A stretch of DNA of 64,000 nt from Methylosinus sp. PW1 (GTDB lineage: Bacteria > Pseudomonadota > Alphaproteobacteria > Rhizobiales > Beijerinckiaceae), in assembly GCF_000745215.1 (NCBI RefSeq), contig NZ_JQNK01000009.1, forward strand, positions 2,170,001 through 2,234,000. Direction: 5' to 3'. The notes beneath the pieces were generated by a model. It did not search any database. It was not told the origin of the DNA and worked only from the letters and a program-made list of their open reading frames with translations. The position numbers were made by a program, and so were the translations under genes. Position 1 is the stretch's first letter. Each line of letters begins with the position of its first letter. Below are positions 54,386 through 63,357 of this stretch, one piece after another.

Positions 54386-55720
54386 TTACTCGGAAGCGCG
54401 CGAGCGCGGCGCGGAATGGTCCGGCCGGCGGGCGGCGGCCGGCTTGGCGCGGCGGCGCTGCTGCTGTTGCGGCGGACGCCCATGCTCGGCGGGCTTGCCC
54501 GGATGGCGCGCGGCGCGGCCCGGCTCCTGATGCGTGCGGCGATGCTCGTGCGGACGGCGCGGGGCGTCGCTATCGGCGGCTGCGGAGCCCGGCGCGCTGC
54601 GGCGGTCGGTGATCGGCAGCGTCTGGCGCGTCACGCGCTCGATCTGCTTGAGCAGCGAGCGCTCGCTATTGTCGCAGAGCGAGACGGCGGCGCCCGTCGC
54701 ACCGGCGCGCGCGGTGCGGCCGATGCGGTGGACATAGGCCTCGGGCGTCTCCGGCAGCTCGAAATTCACGACATGGGAAACTCCGTCGATATCGATGCCG
54801 CGGGCGGCGATATCGGTGGCCACCAGCGCGCGCGTGCGGCCGGAGCGGAAATCCTCGAGCGCGCGCTGGCGCTGATTCTGGCTCTTATTGCCATGGATCG
54901 CCGAGGCGCCGACGCCATTCGCGTCGAGATGCTGCGCCACGCGATCGGCCCCGCGCTTGGTGCGCGTGAAGACGATGGCGCGCGAGAAGTTCCGATCGGC
55001 GAAAAGCTCCAGCAGAACGTCGCGCTTGGCCGCGCCGTCCACCAGAATCACCCGCTGGTCCACGCGCTCGGCCGTCGTCGCCGCCGGCGTCACCTTCACG
55101 GTGATGGGGTCGCGCAGCATGTCGTCGGCGAGCGAGGCGATCTCCTTCGGCATGGTGGCCGAGAAGAAGAGATTCTGACGGTCCTTGGGCAGGCGCGAGA
55201 CGATCTTGCGAATGGGGACGATGAAGCCGAGGTCGAGCATATGATCGGCCTCGTCCAGCACGATCGTCCGCGTCGACTCGAGCCGCAGATGGTTCGAGGA
55301 GACATGGTCGAGCAGGCGGCCGGGCGTCGCGACGAGAACGTCGAGCCCGCCGGCGAGCATGCGGATCTGCGGGCTATGGGCCACGCCGCCGACGATGACG
55401 CCGATGCTGACGCGGGCGAATTGCGCATAGGCGCGGAAGCTGTCGGCGATCTGCGCGGCCAGCTCGCGCGTCGGGGCCAGCACCAGAACGCGCGTGGTGT
55501 TGGGGGCGGGGCGGCGGCGGTCCTCGAGCAGCCGCTGCAGGATCGGCAGAGCGAAGGCGGCGGTCTTGCCGGTGCCGGTCTGCGCGATGCCGAGCAGGTC
55601 GCGGCCTTGGAGAAGCGCGGGGATCGCCTGAGCCTGGATCGGCGTGGGCGTCACATAATTTTCCTGCGCGAGCGCGCGCAGAATGACCTCGGCGAAGCCG
55701 AGATCGGCGAAATTGGTCAC
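54386..55720 (-). CDS. rhlE: DEAD-box RNA helicase (RhlE-type)
   Basis: A 444-residue helicase. Motifs in order: Q motif (TPIQAQAIP), AQTGTGKT (I), PTRELA, TPGRLLD, VLDEADHMLD (II, DEAD), SATMP (III), and in the second half ARGIDI and HRIGRTARAG (VI). About 80 basic, low-complexity residues follow (NTPRRPHEHRRTHQEP..., RRRAKPAAARRP). Start choice is uncertain: GTG 55720 gives the family-like VTNFADLGF opening, ATG 55777 would add 19 residues; neither has a strong ribosome binding site. Unwinds RNA, likely in ribosome assembly or cold adaptation. Confidence 0.92.
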   Translation of the reverse strand: MTNFADLGFAEVILRALAQENYVTPTPIQAQAIPALLQGRDLLGIAQTGTGKTAAFALPILQRLLEDRRRPAPNTTRVLVLAPTRELAAQIADSFRAYAQFARVSIGVIVGGVAHSPQIRMLAGGLDVLVATPGRLLDHVSSNHLRLESTRTIVLDEADHMLDLGFIVPIRKIVSRLPKDRQNLFFSATMPKEIASLADDMLRDPITVKVTPAATTAERVDQRVILVDGAAKRDVLLELFADRNFSRAIVFTRTKRGADRVAQHLDANGVGASAIHGNKSQNQRQRALEDFRSGRTRALVATDIAARGIDIDGVSHVVNFELPETPEAYVHRIGRTARAGATGAAVSLCDNSERSLLKQIERVTRQTLPITDRRSAPGSAAADSDAPRRPHEHRRTHQEPGRAARHPGKPAEHGRPPQQQQRRRAKPAAARRPDHSAPRSRASE

Positions 55721-56068
55721 TGCGTAACTTTCGAAATAGGCCGCATGCGCGCGAGAACGTCTCCCGCGCGAGGCCATGCAGCGATGGATGGGAGACCTGC
55801 CCCGCGTATCGGGCCGTCATCGTGATGAGGACCCGCTCTACGGCTCCGATCCCCTGTGGGAAGCGATCCACGCGGCCGGAACGAGTCACGCTGCATTGCA
55901 GCAAGAACGTAGGTAAAGAGAATTCAAGGCTCTGTCAATCGGCAATCGCGCAGTTTGCGCCATTGTGGCGCTTTGGCCGCGCGCGGCAGGCGTGGCCGTG
56001 GACTATGCTTCGCGCGTTCGTCGCCATATAGAACGTAAGGATCTTCCGAACCCTCGAAGGCCGCGATC
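55721..56068. other. Divergent region upstream of the DEAD helicase and TerB-like genes
   Basis: About 348 bases with a likely helicase promoter at 55910-55938, which would give a long leader of 120-180 bases before the helicase, a common trait of cold-responsive helicase mRNAs. No gene is convincing in this stretch. Confidence 0.5.
55910..55938 (-). promoter_or_regulatory. Likely housekeeping promoter of the DEAD helicase
   Basis: On the minus strand TTGACA (55933-55938), 17 bases, then TACCTA (55910-55915), a good -35 and a weak -10. Transcription would begin near 55903. Confidence 0.5.
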
Positions 56069-56551
56069 ATGCTCGAAGCCCTCCGCGCTTTTCTCGATGA
56101 GGTCGCCGCGCCGGCGCGGCCGCGGCCGTTGGAGGCGTCCGATTATCGGCTCGCCGCGGTCGCGCTTCTGGTGCATCTCGCCTCCATAGACGGCGAGTTC
56201 GACGCCGGCGAGCGGGCGCTGCTGCAAAAGATCGTCGAGACGCGCTTCGGTCTGGATCACGCCGCCGCCCGCGCGCTGATCGAGGCGGCGGCGGAGAGCG
56301 AGCGTGACGCCGTCGATCTCTATCGTTTCACCCAGGTGCTGAAGCGCCGGCTCGATGAGGACGGCCGCCGCGTCGTCATCGGCATGTTGTGGGAGATGGC
56401 CTATGCCGATGGCGAGGTCCATGAATTCGAGGAAAATGTGATCTGGCGCGTCGCCGAGCTGCTCGGCGTCTCCACGCGCGATCGCGTCGCGCTTCGTCGG
56501 GAGGCGAAGGACGCGGACAAGCCGGTTCCGCCCGGCCCATGGGGAGGCTGA
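56069..56551 (+). CDS. TerB-like tellurite-resistance family protein
   Basis: A 160-residue, mostly helical, acidic cytosolic protein. Conserved segments LLVHLASIDGEFDAGERALLQKIVE and MLWEMAYADGEVHEFEENVIWRVAELLGV form the two-part TerB helical domain, whose acidic residues may bind metal. The actual role in this genus of proteins (co-chaperone-like or metal-related) is unknown; no ter operon is present. Three bases separate it from the next gene, so the two are co-transcribed. Confidence 0.82.
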   Translation: MLEALRAFLDEVAAPARPRPLEASDYRLAAVALLVHLASIDGEFDAGERALLQKIVETRFGLDHAAARALIEAAAESERDAVDLYRFTQVLKRRLDEDGRRVVIGMLWEMAYADGEVHEFEENVIWRVAELLGVSTRDRVALRREAKDADKPVPPGPWGG

Positions 56552-56554
56552 GAG

Positions 56555-57349
56555 ATGAGCGACGCCGCGACCACCACCATCGTGACCGGAGCCTCGGACG
56601 GCATCGGCCTGGAGCTGGCCAAGCTCTTCGCCCGCAAGGGACGTCACGTCACTCTGGTCGCCCGCCGCCGCGAGCGGCTGGAAGCGCTGGCCGGCGAGAT
56701 CGAGGCCGCCGGCGCGCCGGAGCGGCCGCTGGTCGTCGATCTCGACCTCTGCGCGACGGGCGCCTGCGAGAGCTTGGCCGAGACTTTGCGCGCCGCCGGG
56801 CGCAAGCCCGAGATTCTCGTCAACAACGCCGGCTTCGGCCTCGTCGGCCGCGTGGCCGAGCTGGACGCCGCAGAGCAATTGGCGATCGTCGATCTCAATA
56901 TTCGCGCGCTGACGGCGCTGACCCTGCGCTTCCTGCCCTCGGTCATAGAGACGCGCGGAGGAATCTTGAATGTCGCCTCCGTGGCCTCCTTCATGCCGGG
57001 GCCGGGCTTCGCCGTCTATTACGCCAGCAAAGCCTATGTCCGCTCCTTCAGCGAGGCCTTGGCGGAGGAGCTGAAGCCGCATGGCGTGCGCGTCACCGCG
57101 CTCTGCCCGGGTCCGGTGCAGACCGGCTTTCAGGAGCGCGCCGGCTTCGACTATAAGGGCGAGATGAAAGCGGTGAAGCCCGCGCTGCTGCCGGCCGAGG
57201 AGGTCGCGCGGCAGGGCTATGAGGCGCTGTTCTCCGGCCGGCGCGTGGTCGTGCCGGGGCTGGTGAACAAATTCTTCGTCGCGGCGGGACGCGCGGCGCC
57301 GCGCGCGATTCTGCTGCCGCTGCTGGCCAAGGCGCAGCAGGCGCGGTGA
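56555..57349 (+). CDS. Short-chain dehydrogenase/reductase
   Basis: A 264-residue SDR. The cofactor loop is TGASDGIGLELA near residue 11, NNAG at about residue 90, the catalytic serine in VASVASFMPGPG, and YYASKAYV with Tyr/Lys. The lack of an acidic residue after the loop (VARRR) favours NADPH. The long C-terminal part (GLVNKFFVAAGRAAPRAILLPLLAKAQ) resembles YqjQ/DltE-like SDRs. GGGGAGG precedes the ATG. Substrate unknown. Confidence 0.87.
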   Translation: MSDAATTTIVTGASDGIGLELAKLFARKGRHVTLVARRRERLEALAGEIEAAGAPERPLVVDLDLCATGACESLAETLRAAGRKPEILVNNAGFGLVGRVAELDAAEQLAIVDLNIRALTALTLRFLPSVIETRGGILNVASVASFMPGPGFAVYYASKAYVRSFSEALAEELKPHGVRVTALCPGPVQTGFQERAGFDYKGEMKAVKPALLPAEEVARQGYEALFSGRRVVVPGLVNKFFVAAGRAAPRAILLPLLAKAQQAR

Positions 57350-57371
57350 AGATCGTCATCGCTGAAACGCG

Positions 57372-57406
57372 GCGAGCCCGACGGCGCTTTCGCGCGTCGG
57401 GCTCGC
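57372..57406. terminator. Bidirectional hairpin between SDR and rpmF
   Basis: Eleven-base-pair stem GCGAGCCCGAC / GTCGGGCTCGC with a 13-base loop, between two convergent genes. No long T-run on either side, so a Rho-assisted or weak terminator is likely. Confidence 0.6.
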
Positions 57407-57427
57407 AAATTCGCGCGGCTGAAAAGA

Positions 57428-57616
57428 TCAGGCTTCCTGAGCCTTGACCTTCAGCACCTGCCGGCCGCGATAAATGCCGGTCTTGAGGTCGATGTGATGC
57501 GGACGGCGCAGCTCGCCCGAATCCTTGTCCTCGACATAGGTCGGCGCCTTGATCGCGTCGGCGGAGCGGCGGAACCCGCGCTTCATCGGGGAGGTTTTTC
57601 GCTTCGGAACGGCCAT
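57428..57616 (-). CDS. rpmF: 50S ribosomal protein L32
   Basis: A 62-residue basic protein. [20 protein letters not shown] opens it, then [24 protein letters not shown], the conserved alphaproteobacterial L32 pattern. The zinc-binding cysteines of some L32 proteins are absent, which is normal in this group. It is a single gene with its own promoter presumed upstream at about 57620-57700. Confidence 0.97.
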   Translation of the reverse strand: MAVPKRKTSPMKRGFRRSADAIKAPTYVEDKDSGELRRPHHIDLKTGIYRGRQVLKVKAQEA

Positions 57617-57841
57617 TTGTCTCGATCTCCAACTCCCCGCATCGGGGGCGGGGTGAAAACTCGTGCGGGCCGCATACAACAAATCCGCGCGCATGGCTAG
57701 CCTGGACCGGACTCTGAAGAGCGACGTTCAGCTCCGCCGCCCCGCTTGATCGTGTCGAGCTTCGGCTCCATATACGGCCTCGAGGCGCCGCCGCCGGGCC
57801 TCGCAGATTTTTCGCACGAGAAGCGCCGCGAGGGCTTCGTA

Positions 57842-58282
57842 ATGGCACGACTGCCGACGCTGAATTCCCCCTTCCTCCTGGGGTTCGACGAGATTGAACG
57901 CGCGCTGGATCGCGTCACACGCTCGGGCTCCGATGGTTATCCGCCCTATAATATCGAGAGGCTGCCGGGCGCCGATTCTTGTCCCGATCGGCTGCGGCTG
58001 ACGCTGGCGGTCGCCGGCTTCACGCGCGATCAGCTGGAGATTTCGCTCGAGGAGAGCCAGCTCGTCATTCGCGGCAAGCAGGTGGACGATCGCGAGCGGC
58101 AATTCCTGCATCGCGGCATCGCCGCGCGGCAGTTCCAGCGCGCTTTTCTGCTGGCCGAGGGGATGCAGGTGCTGGGCGCCGATCTCGTCAACGGGCTCCT
58201 GTCCATCGATCTGGTGCGGCCGGAGCCGGAGCGCGTCATCCGCAAGATCGACATAGCGACGCCGGAGGAGCCGGCCAAATGA
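57842..58282 (+). CDS. Hsp20 small heat shock protein
   Basis: A 146-residue alpha-crystallin-domain chaperone. The core beta sandwich has RLRLTLAVAGFTRDQLEISLEESQLVIRGKQ, RGIAARQFQRAFLLAEGM and the GxL-type ADLVNGLLSIDLVRP motif. It binds unfolding proteins under stress. ATG 57842 starts the usual short N-terminal arm (ARLPTLNSPFLLGFDEIERALDRV). An intrinsic terminator follows directly. Control by a heat-responsive sigma factor is plausible but no clear promoter is seen. Confidence 0.92.
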   Translation: MARLPTLNSPFLLGFDEIERALDRVTRSGSDGYPPYNIERLPGADSCPDRLRLTLAVAGFTRDQLEISLEESQLVIRGKQVDDRERQFLHRGIAARQFQRAFLLAEGMQVLGADLVNGLLSIDLVRPEPERVIRKIDIATPEEPAK

Positions 58283-58314
58283 AAAGGGGCGCCGCGAGGC
58301 GCCCCTTTCGTTTT
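58283..58314 (+). terminator. Rho-independent terminator after hsp20
   Basis: Stem AAAGGGGCGCC (58283-58293) and GGCGCCCCTTT (58298-58308) with loop GCGA, followed by CG and TTTT. It is symmetrical enough to serve the convergent glycosyltransferase gene too. Confidence 0.9.
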
Positions 58315-58351
58315 CGCAGGTCGTTTCGAGGGGGACCTCGGGGGAATTCGT

Positions 58352-59488
58352 TCAGCCGGTCGTCTGCTCTTCCTGCTCGCGGACGGTCATGGCGTTGCCG
58401 TGCCAGACGAAATCGTCGAAGAGGCAGGCGTCCACGAACATCACCGGCAGCAGAATGTCGCGCGTCAGCAGCGCCAGCGGGGTCAGCCGGGAGAGCCGCC
58501 AGCCGGCGACGCGGGCGAGGAGGCATTCCGCGCCATAGAGCCCGGCGAGGATCGCGCCCGCGGTCAGCGCCACATTGGCGTCGAGCAGATGCGCGGCGTA
58601 AGCGCCCGTCACCACGGGCATGAAGCTGCCATTCATGAATTCCGGCGCGAAATAGGCAGGGAAGGTGACGCGGCGCAGACGCGCCCAGCGCACATGGCGG
58701 GAGTAGACCTCATGCGCCGTGCGATGGCCGAGCGGCTGCTCGAAGGGCATGTCGACGAGCCGCACCTTCATCTTTTGCGCGCGGATGATCTTGGTGGAGG
58801 CGGCGTCCTCGGCGATCTCGGCGCCGAGAGCGCGAATGCCGCCGGCGCGCTCCAGCACCTCGCGGCGCCACATCATGTTCTTGCCCTGCGCGAAGCCGAT
58901 GCCGACCGCCTCCGCCCCATATTGCCAGCGCGCCTGGAAAGTGTTGAGGAAGGCGCATTCCACCTCCGCCCAAAAGCCCTTGGGGCGAGAGCCGATCGGC
59001 ATGGAGATGGAGAGCGCCGTATCGTCGCGGAAGGCGGCGAGCATGGTCTGAACATAGTCCGGCGGCAGCAGGGCGTTGGAGTCGGCGAGCACGACCCAGG
59101 AATGGCGCGCGGCGTCCCAGCCCTTCACGCAATTGTTGAGCTTGGGATTGACGCTCACATAATCGTCGCCGACGAGCAGCCGGGCGGAAATATGCGGATG
59201 CGCGGCGATGAGCCGCTCGACCAGCGGAATCACCGGATCATTGGCGCATTGCACGCAAAACAGCGCCTCATAGCTCGGATAGTCGAGCGCGAAGGTGGAG
59301 CCGATCGTCTCCTCGCTGAAAGTCTCCAGCCCGCGCAGCGGCCGCACGACGCTCACCGGCGGCGCATGGGCGGGAACGGGCAGAGTGCGGGGACGGGCTT
59401 TGCAGCGAAAGGCGGCGATGGCGATGCTGGCGAGGTTGAGCGAGAGCAGCGTCGCGCAAAAGGCGGCGCACACATAGGCGATGATCAT
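58352..59488 (-). CDS. GT21-family glycosyltransferase (ceramide glucosyltransferase/HpnI-like)
   Basis: A 378-residue protein with an N-terminal membrane anchor ([26 protein letters not shown]) and two to three C-terminal helices. The catalytic domain has [27 protein letters not shown] (acidic metal site), EDAASTK and [15 protein letters not shown], the D,D,D,(Q/R)xxRW pattern of GT21. In hopanoid-making bacteria a relative (HpnI) adds N-acetylglucosamine to bacteriohopanetetrol; in others ceramide is glucosylated. No hopanoid gene is adjacent, so both remain possible. It is divergent from gltX. Confidence 0.86.
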   Translation of the reverse strand: MIIAYVCAAFCATLLSLNLASIAIAAFRCKARPRTLPVPAHAPPVSVVRPLRGLETFSEETIGSTFALDYPSYEALFCVQCANDPVIPLVERLIAAHPHISARLLVGDDYVSVNPKLNNCVKGWDAARHSWVVLADSNALLPPDYVQTMLAAFRDDTALSISMPIGSRPKGFWAEVECAFLNTFQARWQYGAEAVGIGFAQGKNMMWRREVLERAGGIRALGAEIAEDAASTKIIRAQKMKVRLVDMPFEQPLGHRTAHEVYSRHVRWARLRRVTFPAYFAPEFMNGSFMPVVTGAYAAHLLDANVALTAGAILAGLYGAECLLARVAGWRLSRLTPLALLTRDILLPVMFVDACLFDDFVWHGNAMTVREQEEQTTG

Positions 59489-59694
59489 GCGTGTTCCCTG
59501 CCTGTCACTTTCGGGATTCGAGACGGGCGGCGGCCTGCGCCTGCGCCAGCGGGCGGCGACGGCTGCGCAATCCCGGAGCGGGCCAGACCGATATTCCGCC
59601 TGACAAGGAGCTCAGCTCTTGGCAAAAGGGTGGCGGCGCGAGAATCTTGTCGCGTCGCGCGGCCCTCGCACTCTCCTCCTGCCGAAGTTTGCTC

Positions 59695-61041
59695 ATGACC
59701 ACTCCGATCGTTCGCTTCGCGCCCTCGCCGACCGGCCGCATCCATATCGGCAATGCGCGTCCGGCCCTGCTGAACTATTTGTACGCCCTCTCCCACCATG
59801 GAAGATTCGTGCTGCGATTCGATGACACCGATCTGGCCCGCTCGAGCGAGGAGTTCGCGCAGGCGATCGAGGTCGATCTCGCCTGGCTCGGCGTGCGGCC
59901 GGATGTGGTGGTGCGGCAGTCGCAGCGCGTCGCACATTATGAGGCGGCGGCGGCGCGTCTCGAGGCGGCGGGCCTGCTCTATCCCTGCTACGAGACGCCG
60001 GAGGAATTGGAGAAGCGCCGCAAATTGCAGCAGGCGCGCGGACTGCCGCCCGTCTATGACCGCGCCGCGCTGAAGCTTTCGGTCGAGGAGCGCGCGCGGC
60101 TCGCGGCGGAGGGGCGCAAGCCGCATTGGCGTTTCAAGCTGCCGGCGGGCGTCGTGGAATGGCGCGATCTCGTGCGCGGCGATTGCGCGATCGACTGCGC
60201 CACTCTGTCCGATCCGGTGCTGCTGCGCGAGGATGGCAGCTTTCTCTACACGCTCCCTTCGGTGGTGGACGACATAGAGCTGGGCGTCACTCATGTGATT
60301 CGCGGCGAGGATCATGTGACCAATACGGCGGTGCAGATTCGCCTGTTTCAGGCGCTGGCGCCGGGGCATGCGCATCCCGTCTTCGCGCATCACAATCTTC
60401 TCGTCGGCGGCGCGGGCGAGGCGCTTTCCAAGCGCACCGGCTCGCTCGCCATCGCCTCGCTGCGCGAGGAGGGTTATGAGGCTCTCGCCGTGGCGGCGCT
60501 CGCCGTGCTCACCGGCTCCTCGGACAGCGTGCATGCGGTGCGCTCGCTCGGCGATCTCGCGCATTCTTTCGATCTCGCGCATCTCTCGCGCAACGCCGCG
60601 CGTTTCGATCCCGCCGATCTAGGCCCGCTCACCCATCGCACGCTGGCGATATTGGAATATGACGACGTGCGCGAGCGCTTGGAGGCGCATGACATCGTCG
60701 GCTTCAAGGCCGAGCCCTTCTGGCGCGCGGTGCGGGGGAATTTGACGCGCTTCGCCGATGTGCTGGACTGGTGGCGCGTCGTCGAGGGCGAGATCGAGCC
60801 GATCCGCGAGGATGCGGAGTTTTTGGCGCAGGCGCAGGCGCTGCTGCCGGCCGAGCCCTGGGACGAGACCACCTGGTCCGCCTGGACCAGCGCGGTGAAG
60901 GCGGGCACGGGCCGCAAGGGCAAGGCGCTGTTTCATCCATTGCGCGTCGCGCTCACCGGCGCGGAGACTGGGCCGGAACTGTCGCTGCTGCTGCCGCTGA
61001 TCGGCCATGCGCGGGCCGTCGCGCGGCTGTCGGGGGCGTGA
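59695..61041 (+). CDS. gltX: Glutamyl-tRNA synthetase (GltX2-type)
   Basis: A 448-residue class I synthetase that charges tRNA with glutamate. The HIGH motif reads HIGN in [18 protein letters not shown] and the KMSKS motif reads LSKRTGS, both accepted variants. The zinc-binding cysteines of GluQ-like proteins are absent. In many alphaproteobacteria two gltX genes exist and one charges tRNA-Gln with glutamate for later amidation; whether this copy does so is not decidable here. ATG 59695 gives the family-typical [14 protein letters not shown] start. Confidence 0.93.
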   Translation: MTTPIVRFAPSPTGRIHIGNARPALLNYLYALSHHGRFVLRFDDTDLARSSEEFAQAIEVDLAWLGVRPDVVVRQSQRVAHYEAAAARLEAAGLLYPCYETPEELEKRRKLQQARGLPPVYDRAALKLSVEERARLAAEGRKPHWRFKLPAGVVEWRDLVRGDCAIDCATLSDPVLLREDGSFLYTLPSVVDDIELGVTHVIRGEDHVTNTAVQIRLFQALAPGHAHPVFAHHNLLVGGAGEALSKRTGSLAIASLREEGYEALAVAALAVLTGSSDSVHAVRSLGDLAHSFDLAHLSRNAARFDPADLGPLTHRTLAILEYDDVRERLEAHDIVGFKAEPFWRAVRGNLTRFADVLDWWRVVEGEIEPIREDAEFLAQAQALLPAEPWDETTWSAWTSAVKAGTGRKGKALFHPLRVALTGAETGPELSLLLPLIGHARAVARLSGA

Positions 61042-61054
61042 GGGCGCGCGCCCG

Positions 61055-61396
61055 TCAGAAACACCGCACCTGCGCTTCCGCCTGGGCGCGGCGCAACTCC
61101 TCCAGCGCCTCCTTGGCGAGGCGCGAGTTGCGGAACAGCGAGCCGATCTGCCCCGCTTGCTGATCCATGCTGGCGACCGTCTCGGCCGAGACATAGCGCT
61201 CATAGGGCAATATGGAGGCGACGATGTCGATGGAGCAGGAGCATTGCTCCAGCGCCTGCCGCGAATCGCCATTGGCCTTCATGCAGCCGAACACATAATC
61301 CGCCCGCGCCGAGGTCGGATAATCATTGAGATCGGCGGCGCGCGCGGGAAGCGCGGCGGCGAGGGCGAAGAGGCAAGCGGCGGCGGCGCGGAGCAT
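61055..61396 (-). CDS. Small secreted four-cysteine protein
   Basis: A 113-residue protein with a signal peptide (LRAAAACLFALAAALPARA, cut near residue 20). The mature region has DYVFGCMKANGDSRQALEQCSCSIDIVASILPYERY, with C38, C52 and C54, and C112 near the C-terminus. Spacing C-x13-C-x-C suggests disulphides in the periplasm or a metal site. It converges with gltX thirteen bases away and is divergent from the MarR gene. No named family. Confidence 0.7.
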   Translation of the reverse strand: MLRAAAACLFALAAALPARAADLNDYPTSARADYVFGCMKANGDSRQALEQCSCSIDIVASILPYERYVSAETVASMDQQAGQIGSLFRNSRLAKEALEELRRAQAEAQVRCF

Positions 61397-61470
61397 GGGG
61401 TCGATCCTGTAATGGCTGCGACCGCATTGGCCTAGCGCAAGCGCACGGCGGATCGCAAGCGCGCCCGCGC

Positions 61471-61499
61471 TTGACAAAAATAAATAGGAGTCCTAATAA
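61471..61499 (+). promoter_or_regulatory. Promoter of the MarR gene with overlapping operator
   Basis: TTGACA (61471-61476), exactly 17 bases, TAATAA (61494-61499): a near-consensus sigma-70 type promoter. The palindrome TAGGAgTCCTA (61485-61495) overlaps the spacer and -10. The predicted start of transcription, about 61505-61508, coincides with the MarR ATG at 61506. Confidence 0.85.
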
Positions 61500-61505
61500 A
61501 ACTCC

Positions 61506-62177
61506 ATGACGCCCTTCGACGCCATCACCACCCCTCTGCCCCGCCGACTGCGCGAGGGGCTCGACCGCATCGCCGCCGCAATGCGCGCCGATGAATGGGG
61601 CGTCGCGGAGGAGGCCGGGCTAACCCCCACTCAATTGCACGCGCTCACCTTCATCGCCGGCCGCGGAGAGGCGGGGATGCGCCTGCGCGCGGTGGCCGAG
61701 CATTTGGGCGTCACCCAGCCGACGGCCACCGATTCCATCGCCGCGCTCGCACGCAAGGGCCTCGTCACCAAGCTCGCCGATCCCGCCGACAAGCGCGCCA
61801 TCGCCATTCGCGTGACGCCGGCGGGCTGCGACGTCGTGCGCGCCATCGGCCTCGCCATGACCTCGGCGGAAAGGGCGCTGGAGACGCTGACGCCGCAAGA
61901 GCAGCAGACGCTGCTCGATCTGGTCATCAAGACGATCCGCGCCTTGCAGAAGGCCGAGGCCATTCCGCCGCAGCGGCTCTGCGTCAGCTGCCGCCATTTT
62001 CGTCCGCACGCCCATGCGGACGCCGAGCTTCCGCATCATTGCGCGCTCGTCGACGCGGCGTTCGGCGGCCGTCATTTGCGCCTGGATTGCCCGGAGCATG
62101 ATCCGGCGCCGCCGGCGGAGAGCGAGACGGCCTGGAGCCTTTTCGCGCATCGCGACGCGCAGCAGGCGGGAGCCTGA
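61506..62177 (+). CDS. MarR-family regulator with a cysteine-rich C-terminal tail
   Basis: A 223-residue regulator. Residues 10-150 are a MarR winged helix, with the recognition helix around VTQPTATDSIAALARKGLV and the wing KLADPADKRAIAIRVT. About 75 extra residues follow, with C159 and C162 (RLCVSCRHF), C179 (HHCALV) and C195 (LDCPEH) and several histidines, a likely zinc or iron-sulphur or redox-switch site not found in plain MarR proteins. No ribosome binding site precedes the ATG. A CxxC protein is encoded next. It probably represses itself through the palindrome in its promoter. Confidence 0.85.
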   Translation: MTPFDAITTPLPRRLREGLDRIAAAMRADEWGVAEEAGLTPTQLHALTFIAGRGEAGMRLRAVAEHLGVTQPTATDSIAALARKGLVTKLADPADKRAIAIRVTPAGCDVVRAIGLAMTSAERALETLTPQEQQTLLDLVIKTIRALQKAEAIPPQRLCVSCRHFRPHAHADAELPHHCALVDAAFGGRHLRLDCPEHDPAPPAESETAWSLFAHRDAQQAGA

Positions 62178-62301
62178 GACGCCTCGCAAATTCTCGAGCC
62201 GCTCGGGGTTCCAGGGCCGCTGGCCCGTGGCGGGCTCGCAGAAGAATGGCGCGCCGTTCGTAGACGGCGCGCAGGAAGCAGAAGAGAGGAGGACCAAGGC
62301 C

Positions 62302-62538
62302 ATGGCGACGAAAGCGATTTTCTACCACGCCGGATGCCCCGTTTGCGCGGATGCGGAGACGGCCTTCGCCAAAGCGCTCGACCCGCAAGTCTTCGATGTC
62401 GAGATCGTGCATCTCGGCGAGGACAAGGCGCGGCTCGGCGAGGCCGAGGCGGCCGGCGTCAAATCCGTGCCCGCCTTTGTCATCGACGGGCGCGCCTATC
62501 ACATTAATTTCGGCGCCGATCTCTCCGCGCTGAAATAG
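62302..62538 (+). CDS. Small glutaredoxin/thioredoxin-fold CxxC protein
   Basis: A 78-residue protein with the active-site motif C12-P-V-C15 in YHAGCPVCADAETAF, a cis-proline segment VKSVPAFVIDGR and a GADL end. These place it in the thioredoxin fold, nearest to short glutaredoxin-like proteins. GAGGAGGA upstream supports ATG 62302. It follows the MarR gene by 124 bases on the same strand, so redox-linked regulation with it is inferred. Confidence 0.8.
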   Translation: MATKAIFYHAGCPVCADAETAFAKALDPQVFDVEIVHLGEDKARLGEAEAAGVKSVPAFVIDGRAYHINFGADLSALK

Positions 62539-62634
62539 ACCACCGACGACCCCCCGCCGTTGTCACTTCGGCGACTCCGAACTGCCTCGCCGAGCTATGC
62601 TCGCGCGAGGCCTTTTTTTCAGCGAACCCTGTCC

Positions 62635-63324
62635 ATGACCCCTGTGATCGAGACCCTATTCGCGGCGCCGGCGCTCATCTCTCTCGGCCCGCGCGCGGCG
62701 CCGAGCGGCATCGCCAAAAGCGCGGCGCCGCCGCCCTGGCGCATATTGCGCGACGGCCTCGACGGCGATCGTCAGGGCGATCTGCGCCATCACGGCGGGC
62801 CGGAGAAGGCGCTGCATCATTATCCGCGCGATCATTACGACGCCTGGGCGACGGAGGAGCCGGCGCTCGGCGAAGCGCTCGCGGCGCCGCCGGCCTTCGG
62901 CGAGAATATTTCGACTCTGGGCGTGACCGAGCGCGACATCTGCATCGGCGACATCTTCGCATTGGGCTCGGCGCTGCTGCAGGTGAGCCAGGGCCGCCAG
63001 CCCTGCTGGAAGCTGAATGTGCGTTTCGCGCGCCCGGATATGGCGCGGCGCGTTCAGACGAGCGGGCGCACTGGCTGGTATTACCGCGTGCTGCGCGAGG
63101 GCGTCGCCGAGCCGGGCGCGCATCTCCAGCGCGTGGAGCGGCCGCTGCCGGAGTGGCCTTTGTCGCGGCTCAATGAATTGCTCTATCTGCGCATGCTCGA
63201 TCGCGATGCGCTGGCGCAAATGGCCGAGCTGGCGCCGCTCGCGCGCAATTGGCGAGAGCTGGCCGCGCGCCGTCTCGCGCGCGGCGCGGTGGAGGACTGG
63301 TCCACGCGCCTCGACGGCGCGTGA
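62635..63324 (+). CDS. MOSC-domain protein (YiiM-like)
   Basis: A 229-residue protein of the MOSC family, related to the C-terminal domain of molybdenum cofactor sulfurases. It has GDRQGDLRHHGGPEKALHHYPRDHYDAW and GENISTLGVTERDICIGDIFALGSALLQVSQGRQPCWKL, whose conserved cysteine is the usual sulphur/cofactor residue. YiiM-type proteins reduce N-hydroxylated bases. ATG 62635 is chosen because it opens the MOSC core; a longer upstream reading begins in intergenic sequence. Confidence 0.85.
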   Translation: MTPVIETLFAAPALISLGPRAAPSGIAKSAAPPPWRILRDGLDGDRQGDLRHHGGPEKALHHYPRDHYDAWATEEPALGEALAAPPAFGENISTLGVTERDICIGDIFALGSALLQVSQGRQPCWKLNVRFARPDMARRVQTSGRTGWYYRVLREGVAEPGAHLQRVERPLPEWPLSRLNELLYLRMLDRDALAQMAELAPLARNWRELAARRLARGAVEDWSTRLDGA

Positions 63325-63357
63325 GAGCGTCGCGCGCTGCCGAACGCAGGCGGCGCA

